From: Acidisphaera sp. L21
Lineage (GTDB): Bacteria; Pseudomonadota; Alphaproteobacteria; Acetobacterales; Acetobacteraceae
Assembly: GCF_009765685.1 (NCBI RefSeq)
Contig: NZ_LMUY01000010.1
Span: 1-57,682, forward strand
DNA length: 57,682 nt
Direction: 5' to 3'
Made by a program: the position numbers and the translations under genes
Shown here: in pieces, positions 44,012-50,633 of the stretch
Layout of the letters: the number at the start of each line of letters is the position of its first letter
How positions within the stretch are numbered: position 1 is the stretch's first letter
The notes under the pieces: model-generated
Told to the model about the DNA's origin: nothing
Database searches by the model: none
Seen by the model: only the letters and a program-made list of their open reading frames with translations

Positions 44012-44632
44012 ATGCGAAAACCGCTTTGGGATTGTAGAATGCTCCCGCTTTCGAATTGGGCACGGCGCGGAAGCCTTGGGCTATTCGCATTAGCTTCGCT
44101 GCATAGTCCGTCCTTTGCCGCGGCTAATGACCCTGCGGCCTGCCCAGCCACACCGACGCGGGTCGTAATGCCTAGTGGCAATATCGACTTTGTTGGCATC
44201 GCGGCGGGCATTCCGGAGCTTTGCCGGATGAACCGCCCTGACGGGAGTGGGGATTACTATTTCGGCATCTGGAAGACAAACTGGCCTGGCGCCGGAGACG
44301 CGTTGCCGGCATTCAAGATTGCTGTTGCCGGACCAAAGGGAACCCGCAGCAGCTTCATCACCCGATCTGCACCTGGATTGCAATGGAACGACAGCATCAT
44401 CAATGGCGGGACTGAGATACTTGTTGTGGATGGGCGAAGTTACCGTACTCTAAAGCTTGCGCATGAGCGTGAAGGCATTGAGGGAAATACCTATCATTCG
44501 ATCATCACCGAATGGCGTGACGTCGATACAGGGGTGCCGCTAAAGGTTGTGGAGGATCAAATTTCCGGAGAGTCCTATGGACCGGGAACAACATGGATGG
44601 CCTTGCAAGTGCAGCGACTTCTTTCGCCCTAA
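44012..44632 (+). CDS. Secreted hypothetical protein, 206 residues
   Basis: The N-terminus (MLPLSNWARRGSLGLFALAS then HSPSFAAAND) is a Sec signal; ATG 44012 has a GGGGGA upstream and ATG 44039 is an alternative. The mature part has four cysteines at most and segments YYFGIWKTNWPGAGDALP, TEILVVDGRSYRTLKLAHER and GNTYHSIITEWRDVDTG, giving a beta-rich look. I do not recognise the family. It is intact and sits between the relics and the IS66 element. Confidence 0.6.
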   Translation: MRKPLWDCRMLPLSNWARRGSLGLFALASLHSPSFAAANDPAACPATPTRVVMPSGNIDFVGIAAGIPELCRMNRPDGSGDYYFGIWKTNWPGAGDALPAFKIAVAGPKGTRSSFITRSAPGLQWNDSIINGGTEILVVDGRSYRTLKLAHEREGIEGNTYHSIITEWRDVDTGVPLKVVEDQISGESYGPGTTWMALQVQRLLSP

Positions 44633-45100
44633 TTGATGAGTTTGGGGCAGCTGAGACTTTAGCAGAGAGGTCCAAACAAATGGAGGAACGGAAGCGGGGG
44701 CCTGGGTCCAAAGCTTGATCTTTTAATCTTGCAACGCTCACCACTTCCCACGTCTGACCTATGCTGAAGTTTGGGCCGTTACGTGCAAGTTGTGGGTAAG
44801 GCTGGACGCTTGTTGGGGGAGCTAGGCTTATCTTCGACCAGGCCCGCTTTCCAACGACAGAAGCGGGATTACAAGGCCCGCAATGAACACTCAGTGGCCG
44901 TCCAAGATCATCTTGAGTCCTGTGAGTCGGTCGTGGTTTGCGAGCGGCAGCACCGATTCGCAGGAGGCTGAGGGTGGTTACGACACCGTTCGTCGCTATG
45001 CGACCGCGCGTCAGCGCAAAGTATCCCTCCGTATGAGGCCGCCTGGTATCCGGCGCATGACTGGGGGAGGATAGCCCGTGGTTAGGTGAGGCGGTGAGAA
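44633..45100. other. Gene-free stretch at the left side of the IS66 element
   Basis: About 470 bases. Open frames on both strands (for example minus 44505-45116) have no recognisable sequence or ribosome-binding site. The left inverted repeat of the IS66 element must lie near its right end, but I could not pair it with a right-end repeat. Confidence 0.35.
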
Positions 45101-45478
45101 GTGTCCACAAATGCACTTATGGACACAAGTTTGAGGGTGAAACGGCGCCATCGGTCTTGGCCCGAAATGCTGAAGAGGGAAATTGTGTCGGCGTCGTTTG
45201 CGCCGGGGGCTTCCGTGTCGATCGTGGCGCGGCAATACAACGTGAACAGCAATCAGGTGTTCGCGTGGCGTAAGCGCTTTGGTGAGACGAGCCTTGCAAC
45301 GAGTAGCCCGCAGTTTGTGCCGGTCATGGTGACCCCGGACGAACCTGCCAGGGATGGAGCGGGTGTTGCCTCTGATGTCATTGAGATCGATCTACCCCAT
45401 GGTTACCGGGTTCGTGTGCCTGGGGGCGTGAAGGCCGCGACGCTTCGGTTGGTTCTGGATACGCTGGAGCGGCGATGA
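45101..45478 (+). CDS. tnpA: IS66 TnpA (OrfA) DNA-binding protein
   Basis: 125 codons from a GTG at 45101 (ATG 45119 is also possible). RSWPEMLKREIVSASFAPGA, SVSIVARQYNVNSNQVFAWR is the transposase_8-type helix-turn-helix, and the C-terminal DLPHGYRVRVPGGVKAATLR with LVLDTLERR is typical of IS66 OrfA. The stop overlaps tnpB by four bases (ATGA). The protein is needed with TnpB for transposition, though its exact role is unclear. Confidence 0.9.
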   Translation: MSTNALMDTSLRVKRRHRSWPEMLKREIVSASFAPGASVSIVARQYNVNSNQVFAWRKRFGETSLATSSPQFVPVMVTPDEPARDGAGVASDVIEIDLPHGYRVRVPGGVKAATLRLVLDTLERR

Positions 45479-45822
45479 TTGCATTTCCTGCCAGCGTGCG
45501 TGTCTGGTTGGCTGTCGGACGGACCGATATGCGTCGCGGAATGACCGGACTGGCGCTGCAGGTTCAGGAAGCCCTCGGCCGTGATCCTCATGCCGGAGAT
45601 CTTTATGTGTTTAGAGGTGCTCGGGGCGACCTCATCAAGGTCCTCTGGCATGACGGTATCGGCATGTCCCTGTATGCCAAGCGGCTGGAGAAAGGCCGGT
45701 TCCTGTGGCCATCGCCGGCTGATGGAATCGTAGGCATATCGGCGGCGCAGCTATCTTATATGCTCGATGGCATCGATTGGCGGAACCCGCGCCACACTTG
45801 GCGGCCCGCCAGCGCAGGATAA
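45475..45822 (+). CDS. tnpB: IS66 TnpB (OrfB)
   Basis: 115 residues. The starts and motifs VRVWLAVGRTDMRRGMTGLA, VFRGARGDLIKVLWHDGIGM, LYAKRLEKGRFLWPS and AAQLSYMLDGIDW are diagnostic of IS66 Orf2. Its stop lies upstream of the tnpC GTG start. Required for transposition in studied IS66 elements. Confidence 0.93.
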   Translation: MIAFPASVRVWLAVGRTDMRRGMTGLALQVQEALGRDPHAGDLYVFRGARGDLIKVLWHDGIGMSLYAKRLEKGRFLWPSPADGIVGISAAQLSYMLDGIDWRNPRHTWRPASAG

Positions 45823-45881
45823 GGTCGGCAGGTTGCATTTTCTGGGAGTCATCGGGCCGGATCTGTGATTCAATCCTTGTT

Positions 45882-47552
45882 GTGGACGCTGATCTTGCCC
45901 TGCCGGACGATATCGATGCGCTGAAGACGGCGCTAACGATTGAGCGTGCCAGAATGCAGGCCATGACCGCCGAGCGTGACGCGGGGGCTGCCGAACTCGC
46001 GGTGGCACAAGCCAAAGCGTCCGCCGACTTGGCCATGATCGCGCACCAGAAGCTGCGGATTGCTAGGCTAGAGCGTCAACTCTACGGTCCCCGTTCGGAG
46101 AGATCGTCCCAACTCATTGATCAAATGGCGCTCCAATTCGAGGAGGCGCAAGCCAGCGCCACCGAAGATGAATTGGCTGCCGAGATCGCCGTCGCCAAGG
46201 CCACCACAGTCGTCGGGTTCAGCCGCAAGCGTCCTGAACGGAACACCTTTCCCGAACACCTCCCTCGCGAGCGCGTGGTGATCAATCCGCCGGCCGCTTG
46301 TGAATGTTGCGGCGGAAAGAGGCTTCGCAAGCTAGGCGAGGACGTGACCAAGACCCTGGAAGTCATCCCGCGCCAGTGGAAAGTCATCGAGACGGTGCGG
46401 GAGAAGTTCACGTGCCAGGACTGTGAGAAGGTCAGCCAGGCGCCAGCCCCGTTCCATGTGATCTCCAGAGGATGGTCGGGGGCAAACCTGCTGGCGATGA
46501 TTTTGTTCGAGAAATTTGGTCAGCATCAGCCTTTGAACCGGCAGGCCGAACGCTACGCCCTGGAAGGCGTGCCGATCAGCCTTTCGACCATGGCGGACGC
46601 CGTTGGCTCGGGTTGTGCGGTGCTGGACCCGGTGCTGAGGCTTCTTGAAGCCCATGTTATGGCGGCCGAACGCCTGCATGGCGATGACACGACCGTGCCG
46701 GTCCTGGCCAAGGGGAAGACTGATACCGGTCGATGCTGGGTCTATGTGCGCGATGACAAGCCATTTGGTGGACCATCACCGCCAGCCGCGATGTTCTATT
46801 ACTCGCGCGACCGCAAAGGCGAGCATCCGCAGATCCACTTGGCCAAATATGCCGGCCTCTTCCAGGCCGATGCCTTCGATGGATATCGCAAACTCTATCT
46901 GCCAGACCGAAGTCCCGGTCCTATCTTGGAAGCGGGATGCTGGGTTCATGCGCGGCGTCCGTTCTTTGCCATGGCCGATCTTGAGGAGAACGCCCGTCGT
47001 CAGGCCGCCGGCAAGAAAGCGATCATGCTCTCTCCAATCGCAATTGAGATCGTGCGTCGCATCGATGCCCTGTTCGGCATCGAGCGGACAATCAACGGCA
47101 AGAGTGCCAAAGAACGCTGCGCGGTTCGCCGAGACCTGAGTAAACCGCTGGTCGACGCCCTGCAGGTCTACATGCAGGATCAGCGCGCCAAACTGTCCCG
47201 AGGTCACGACCTCGCCAAAGCCATCGACTACATCCTCAAGCGTTGGGCAGCCTTCACGCTGTTCCTGGACGACGGACGGGTGTGCCTGTCCAACAATGCC
47301 GCCGAGCGCGCGCTGCGCGGCATTGCTCTGGGACGAAAGTCGTGGATGTTTTGCGGCTCGGACCGAGGTGGTCACAGAGCCGCAGCCATGTACAGCCTCA
47401 TCGTCACAGCCAAGATGAACGACATCGACCCTCTGGCCTGGCTTGCCGATGTCCTGGCACGGATCGCTGCGCATCCAGCTCATCGGCTCGACGACTTGTT
47501 GCCGTGGAATTGGACGCCCAAGGCGTCCATGATCGATGCCGCAGCTGCCTGA
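45882..47552 (+). CDS. tnpC: IS66 transposase TnpC (DDE)
   Basis: About 556 residues from the GTG at 45882; the frame is open upstream to 45777 as a shadow of tnpB. Residues 5-75 are a leucine-rich coiled coil (ALTIERARMQ, KLRIARLERQLYG), then a zinc-finger-like CECCGGK and CQDCEK pair, and the DDE core beginning near RLHGDDTTVPVLAKG with EAGCWVHARRPFF and the final Glu in SNNAAERALRGIALGRK. All catalytic regions are present, so the transposase looks functional. Confidence 0.93.
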   Translation: MDADLALPDDIDALKTALTIERARMQAMTAERDAGAAELAVAQAKASADLAMIAHQKLRIARLERQLYGPRSERSSQLIDQMALQFEEAQASATEDELAAEIAVAKATTVVGFSRKRPERNTFPEHLPRERVVINPPAACECCGGKRLRKLGEDVTKTLEVIPRQWKVIETVREKFTCQDCEKVSQAPAPFHVISRGWSGANLLAMILFEKFGQHQPLNRQAERYALEGVPISLSTMADAVGSGCAVLDPVLRLLEAHVMAAERLHGDDTTVPVLAKGKTDTGRCWVYVRDDKPFGGPSPPAAMFYYSRDRKGEHPQIHLAKYAGLFQADAFDGYRKLYLPDRSPGPILEAGCWVHARRPFFAMADLEENARRQAAGKKAIMLSPIAIEIVRRIDALFGIERTINGKSAKERCAVRRDLSKPLVDALQVYMQDQRAKLSRGHDLAKAIDYILKRWAAFTLFLDDGRVCLSNNAAERALRGIALGRKSWMFCGSDRGGHRAAAMYSLIVTAKMNDIDPLAWLADVLARIAAHPAHRLDDLLPWNWTPKASMIDAAAA

Positions 47553-47554
47553 TC

Positions 47555-47806
47555 TTGGCTCCAGTCAACAAGGTCTACCACGTCCACACCATCGCCCGCG
47601 TCGCTGAAATGCTCAGCGAGGACCAAGAGTGGCTGTGGGACTTGGCCAACGAGATGGACCAGGAAGACGGCCTGATCTGGGTCTATGGTCCCGGCGATGA
47701 GAGCGTCATGGCGTTCACAAATTTTGGCATCGAGACGCTTGCCGGCATCGTCGAGACCTACAAGGCCAACCCCACCTTGCTCAAGCGAGAAACCGACCCT
47801 GCTTAG
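47555..47806 (+). CDS. IS66 accessory protein downstream of tnpC
   Basis: About 83 residues from TTG 47555, or CTG 47549 which overlaps the tnpC stop. VYHVHTIARVAEMLSEDQEW, LWVYGPGDESVMAF-like and FGIETLAGIVETYKANP match the small acidic protein often found as the last gene of IS66 elements. Role unknown. Confidence 0.72.
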   Translation: MAPVNKVYHVHTIARVAEMLSEDQEWLWDLANEMDQEDGLIWVYGPGDESVMAFTNFGIETLAGIVETYKANPTLLKRETDPA

Positions 47807-47821
47807 CCCACTGCGGCCTAC

Positions 47822-47957
47822 GCCGCATGCTGCTGACCTTGTAGCCGTGGCGCAGGAACACCCGTGTTGCCGCCGACAAGGTGACCTCGCGTTTAGGCGG
47901 CCCCACCGGGGGGGCGACGATGGCATCGAACACCGAACCCAGCCCGATGTCGCTCAC
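47822..47957 (-). pseudogene. TetR-family regulator, N-terminal fragment abutting IS66
   Basis: From GTG 47957 with AGG before it, the protein reads DIGLGSVFDAIVAPPVGPPK, REVTLSAATRVFLRHGYKVSSM and then loses resemblance to TetR (the family would continue DAIA-R-AGVSK). The loss point near 47826 coincides with the right end of IS66. The remaining part of the gene is not found on the other side of the element, so a deletion accompanied or followed the insertion. Confidence 0.6.
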
Positions 47958-47983
47958 GAAAACCTGCCTTGGCTCGACTGCAC

Positions 47984-48033
47984 TGCACCGTGCATGTTAT
48001 TGGTGCAACTATAAAGTGCAAAAGAGTGGTGCA
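47984..48033. promoter_or_regulatory. GTGCA repeat array with promoter between tetR relic and MFS relic
   Basis: GTGCA occurs at 47990, 48003, 48016 and 48029, exactly 13 bases apart. The first is also half of the dyad TGCAC-C-GTGCA (47984-47994) and the last runs into the ATG (48033) of the MFS relic. On the minus strand TTGCAC (48021-48016) and TAACAT (47999-47994) with a 16-base spacer form a plausible promoter for the TetR fragment. The boxes overlap both, as expected for a shared operator. Confidence 0.55.
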
Positions 48034-48740
48034 TGAATGACGCGCCGGGCACTACCCCGCCGGCCGACGATGCTTGGCCGACGCATGGCTCCTTTCCCAG
48101 CATCAACGCGATCGTCGGCAGCTCGACTATGAGGGGTACGTCCGTCCGCTCCGGATCCAACCTCGGAAAAGGCACGGTTATCTCTCGCTTCTCCACCCGC
48201 TTCCGGCACGTCTCGCGCACCGGCCCGCTCTCGTCTCCACCGGGCTGGGCTTCTGCGCATTCGGCGCGTTCTCGGCATTCTAGGCGACCCTGGCCTTCCA
48301 CCTCGCAACGCTGACCTTCGGGCTGGGACGGCGGCGACTGGATTGTTCGAGTTATGGGGTGCGCCGGGCGCAATTCTGGTACCGACGGGCGGTTATTTGG
48401 CCGACCGCTTCGGATCCAACGTGGTGAATGCCTTCGGACTGGCCTTCACCGCGGCCTCGGTTTTGGTGGCCGGCACATAGGGTGCGACGTCCCTCCTGGC
48501 CTCGTCGTCATCGTCAATCTGCTGGATTCCAGCCTCCAGAGCGGGCAGGTAGCCAACCCGGCGCGGATCTTCACCCTGGGCGACGGGCAACGGGCCAAGT
48601 TGAATACGACCTACATGGTTGCCGTCTTCAGTGGCGGCGCGATCGGATCCGTCATCGGCGCCCTGGCCTGGAGCGCCGACGGATGGACGGGCGTTTGCAC
48701 CGTGTCTGGCCTCCTTGTAGCGGCGGCAATCGTCATGCTT
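48033..48740 (+). pseudogene. MFS transporter relic with stops and frameshifts
   Basis: Across three frames: STGLGFCAFGAFSAF-stop(TAG 48281)-ATLAFHLATLTFGLG; then LFELWGAPGAILVPTGGYLA, DRFGSNVVNAFGLAFTAASV and a TAG at 48478; then VVIVNLLDSSLQSGQVANPA, RIFTLGDGQRAKLNTTYMVA and FSGGAIGSVIGALAWSADGW with SGLLVAAAIVML. These are membrane helices and the C-terminal motif of an MFS drug-efflux type protein. It was divergent from the TetR gene and shared its operator. It ends where an SDR fragment begins. Confidence 0.72.
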
Positions 48741-49173
48741 GGCGCAGCACGGCGTCTTCTTCTGCATCCGGGCGGCGCTTCCTCGTCTGCTGGAGACCAG
48801 GGGCAACATCGTCAACGTGTCCTCCGTATCCGGCATCGGCGGTGACTGGAACATGAGCGCCTACAACGCGGCCAAGGGCGCCGTTACGAATCTCACCCGG
48901 TCTTTGGCAATGGAACTTGGCTCCAAGGCGGTGCGGGTCAATGCCGTGAACCCCAGCCTAACGTTCACGGAGATGACCGGTGGTTTGAAAGACGACGCGG
49001 CCCTCATGGCCAAGTTCGCCGAGCGGATACCTCTGGGACGTGGAGCGGAGCCTGCCGAAGTGGCCGATGTCATTGCCTTCCTTGCCAGCGACGATGCCCG
49101 GTTCGTGACCAGCGTGAACCTGCCCGTCGACGGCGGCCTGTCAGCTTCGAATGGGCAGCCTAGGGTCACCTAG
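48739..49173 (+). pseudogene. C-terminal part of an SDR, fused to the MFS relic
   Basis: 144 codons. HGVFFCIRAALPRLLETRGN, IVNVSSVSGIGG, YNAAKGAVTNLTRSLAMELG (active-site Tyr and Lys) and SVNLPVDGGLSAS are the second half of a classical SDR. The Rossmann start TGxxxGxG and the first 110 residues are missing. The junction with the MFS relic at about 48735-48745 is sharp, which points to a deletion. The ATG at 48739 is inside the joint and has no function that can be inferred. Confidence 0.7.
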
Positions 49174-49306
49174 ACCTTAGGCCAGGCCGAAGCCACTGCT
49201 TGCCATCGGGTATCCAGTGCCATTCGACACATCAGCCCGATCGGCGGAAATTGCCAGATCCTACTACGCCTCGACCAAGGCCAGCCGGGTTGGCAACACC
49301 GATCGG

Positions 49307-49515
49307 TCACCTGATGCTGGCCAACAGCGGCAGCCCACGCGCCAACTCTGGTTCGGATGTGGGCGCACAAAGCGACAGACGCACCATATTATACGAGGAA
49401 TCAATTGCCGATGCGACAACTCGCGATGCGTCGGCAGTCGTGCCCCCGGGGCCAGGTGGCCCTCCCGAATGGCATCCTCCAGCCGGCCGGCGCGTTGTGC
49501 CGCCTCCAAACCCAT
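49307..49515 (-). pseudogene. MocR/PdxR-type GntR regulator relic
   Basis: From ATG 49515 the frame reads RLEDAIREGHLAPGARLPTH then REL, the start of a GntR winged helix as in MocR proteins. After a frameshift another frame gives SAIDSSYNMVRLSLCAPTSE then PELARGLPLLASIR and a stop at 49307, like the beginning of the aminotransferase-like domain. The rest of the usual 450-residue protein is absent. It is divergent from the phzF relic, which it may have controlled. Confidence 0.5.
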
Positions 49516-49577
49516 GCCAACCTCTGTCTCTGCGACAATTGAAACATTGTAGTTGTGAACCGAGACGAGCTGTCGCT

Positions 49578-49949
49578 ATGGAAAATGCAACACTGCCCCG
49601 TCGCCGCTTCGTCACCGCCGACGTGTTCACCGATCGCCTTTTCCACGGCAACCCGGTTGCCGCATAGCAGGATGCGGCAGGTCTGACGGCGGCGCAGATG
49701 CAAGCCATTGCTCGCGAGTTTAACTCCATCGAAAGCACCTTCGTTCTGCCGCCGGCTGACCCGGCACACACCGCGCGAATCCGTATCTTCAGTCCTACGC
49801 GCAAAATCCCGTTCGCTGGGCACCCAAACATAGGTACGGCCTTCGTACTGCCGCGGGAGACCCCGACCCGCGGGCAACGCGCGGTGAGGGCGCAGACCCG
49901 GCCGTGCGGCTCGGCGGACGTTGCGTTGCGGCGATGGAGGGCATTGTGA
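49578..49949 (+). pseudogene. PhzF-family isomerase relic with internal stop
   Basis: ATG 49578 begins MENATLPRRRFVTADVFTDR then LFHGNPVAA, the PhzF N-terminus. A TAG at 49665-49667 interrupts it. After it [20 protein letters not shown] and [20 protein letters not shown] are PhzF motifs (catalytic Glu in NSIESTF, GHP). The frame then turns into an arginine-rich tail and ends, so the C-terminal half is lost. Confidence 0.72.
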
Positions 49950-50020
49950 TGCCAACGTCGGGATAATGGCGCAGCCACGACAAACTCACAATTGCCAACC
50001 GATGGGTCCAATTATATCGA

Positions 50021-50449
50021 ATGGTTCAGCAGACAACATCGCGACCGCCACGTGGCCGGCTGCGAGAGTTCGATGAAGGCGCGGCCATTGAGCGCGCCAT
50101 GGAAGTGTTCTGGCCACGTGGCTATCACGGTACCTCGCTCCCCGACCTGCTGGAGGCGACGACCCGTTCGCGTGGTAGCCTATATGCAGCTTTTGGGGAC
50201 AAGCACAGCCTGTTTCTGCAGGCGCTAGACCGTTATACCGACAACGCTTTGGCGCGGATGATGACCGAGTTCGATCCGAAAAAGAACGCCTTGGCAGGTC
50301 TGCGGGCGTGTCTCGCCGGGTATGTCAACCGCACCAGTGGCATCATGGGCAGGCGTGGATGCCTGGTGGTCTGCTCGGCCGAGGGAATGCCACGTTGGCG
50401 AAAACGACGAATGTCTGACTTTGCATCTGCGGCGATGACAGAAACGTAG
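50021..50449 (+). CDS. TetR-family regulator, C-terminally shortened
   Basis: 142 residues. The DNA-binding domain is intact: FDEGAAIERAMEVFWPRGYH then GTSLPDLLEATTRSRGSLYA and AFGDKHSLF, with VNRTSGIMGRRGCLVVCSA in the ligand domain. TetR proteins of this type have about 190-200 residues. Here the last helices are replaced by EGMPRWRKRRMSDF and a stop, and no other frame continues the family. It could still bind DNA but probably cannot dimerise or sense normally. It may be a pseudogene. Confidence 0.65.
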   Translation: MVQQTTSRPPRGRLREFDEGAAIERAMEVFWPRGYHGTSLPDLLEATTRSRGSLYAAFGDKHSLFLQALDRYTDNALARMMTEFDPKKNALAGLRACLAGYVNRTSGIMGRRGCLVVCSAEGMPRWRKRRMSDFASAAMTET

Positions 50450-50633
50450 GGCGCAGAACTGGGAACTCGTAAAGATTTTCCGCCAAGGCTCCAAGTCTTA
50501 ATGCATTTAATGACTGACATCGTAATTAAGGCGTTATTTGCGCGCCTGACGGTTTCTTGTCTTATATTCGGATCTCGACGGCTCCGTCTGTGATACAACA
50601 CAACCTCGGGGTTCATCCGGTACAGGAAGTGTT

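Larger units (their letters stand above)
45065..47822 (+). mobile_element. IS66-family insertion sequence
   Basis: Four consecutive plus-strand genes (tnpA, tnpB, tnpC and an IS66 accessory frame) with four-base or near-adjacent joins make a complete IS66-type element, and all frames are open. The ends are approximate: the left side lies between 44980 and 45100, and the right side between 47807 and 47826, where the truncated TetR gene begins. I could not define the terminal repeats or the 8-bp target duplication. Confidence 0.85.

Noticed and set aside
45020-47830. Terminal inverted repeats of the IS66 element
   Set aside because: AGGCCGC occurs near both ends (about 45039 and, inverted, about 47812), but the flanking bases do not pair well, so I do not call it a repeat.
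49992-50228. A 78-codon frame overlapping the start of the TetR gene at 50021
   Set aside because: Different frame from the clear TetR DNA-binding domain and without recognisable sequence.
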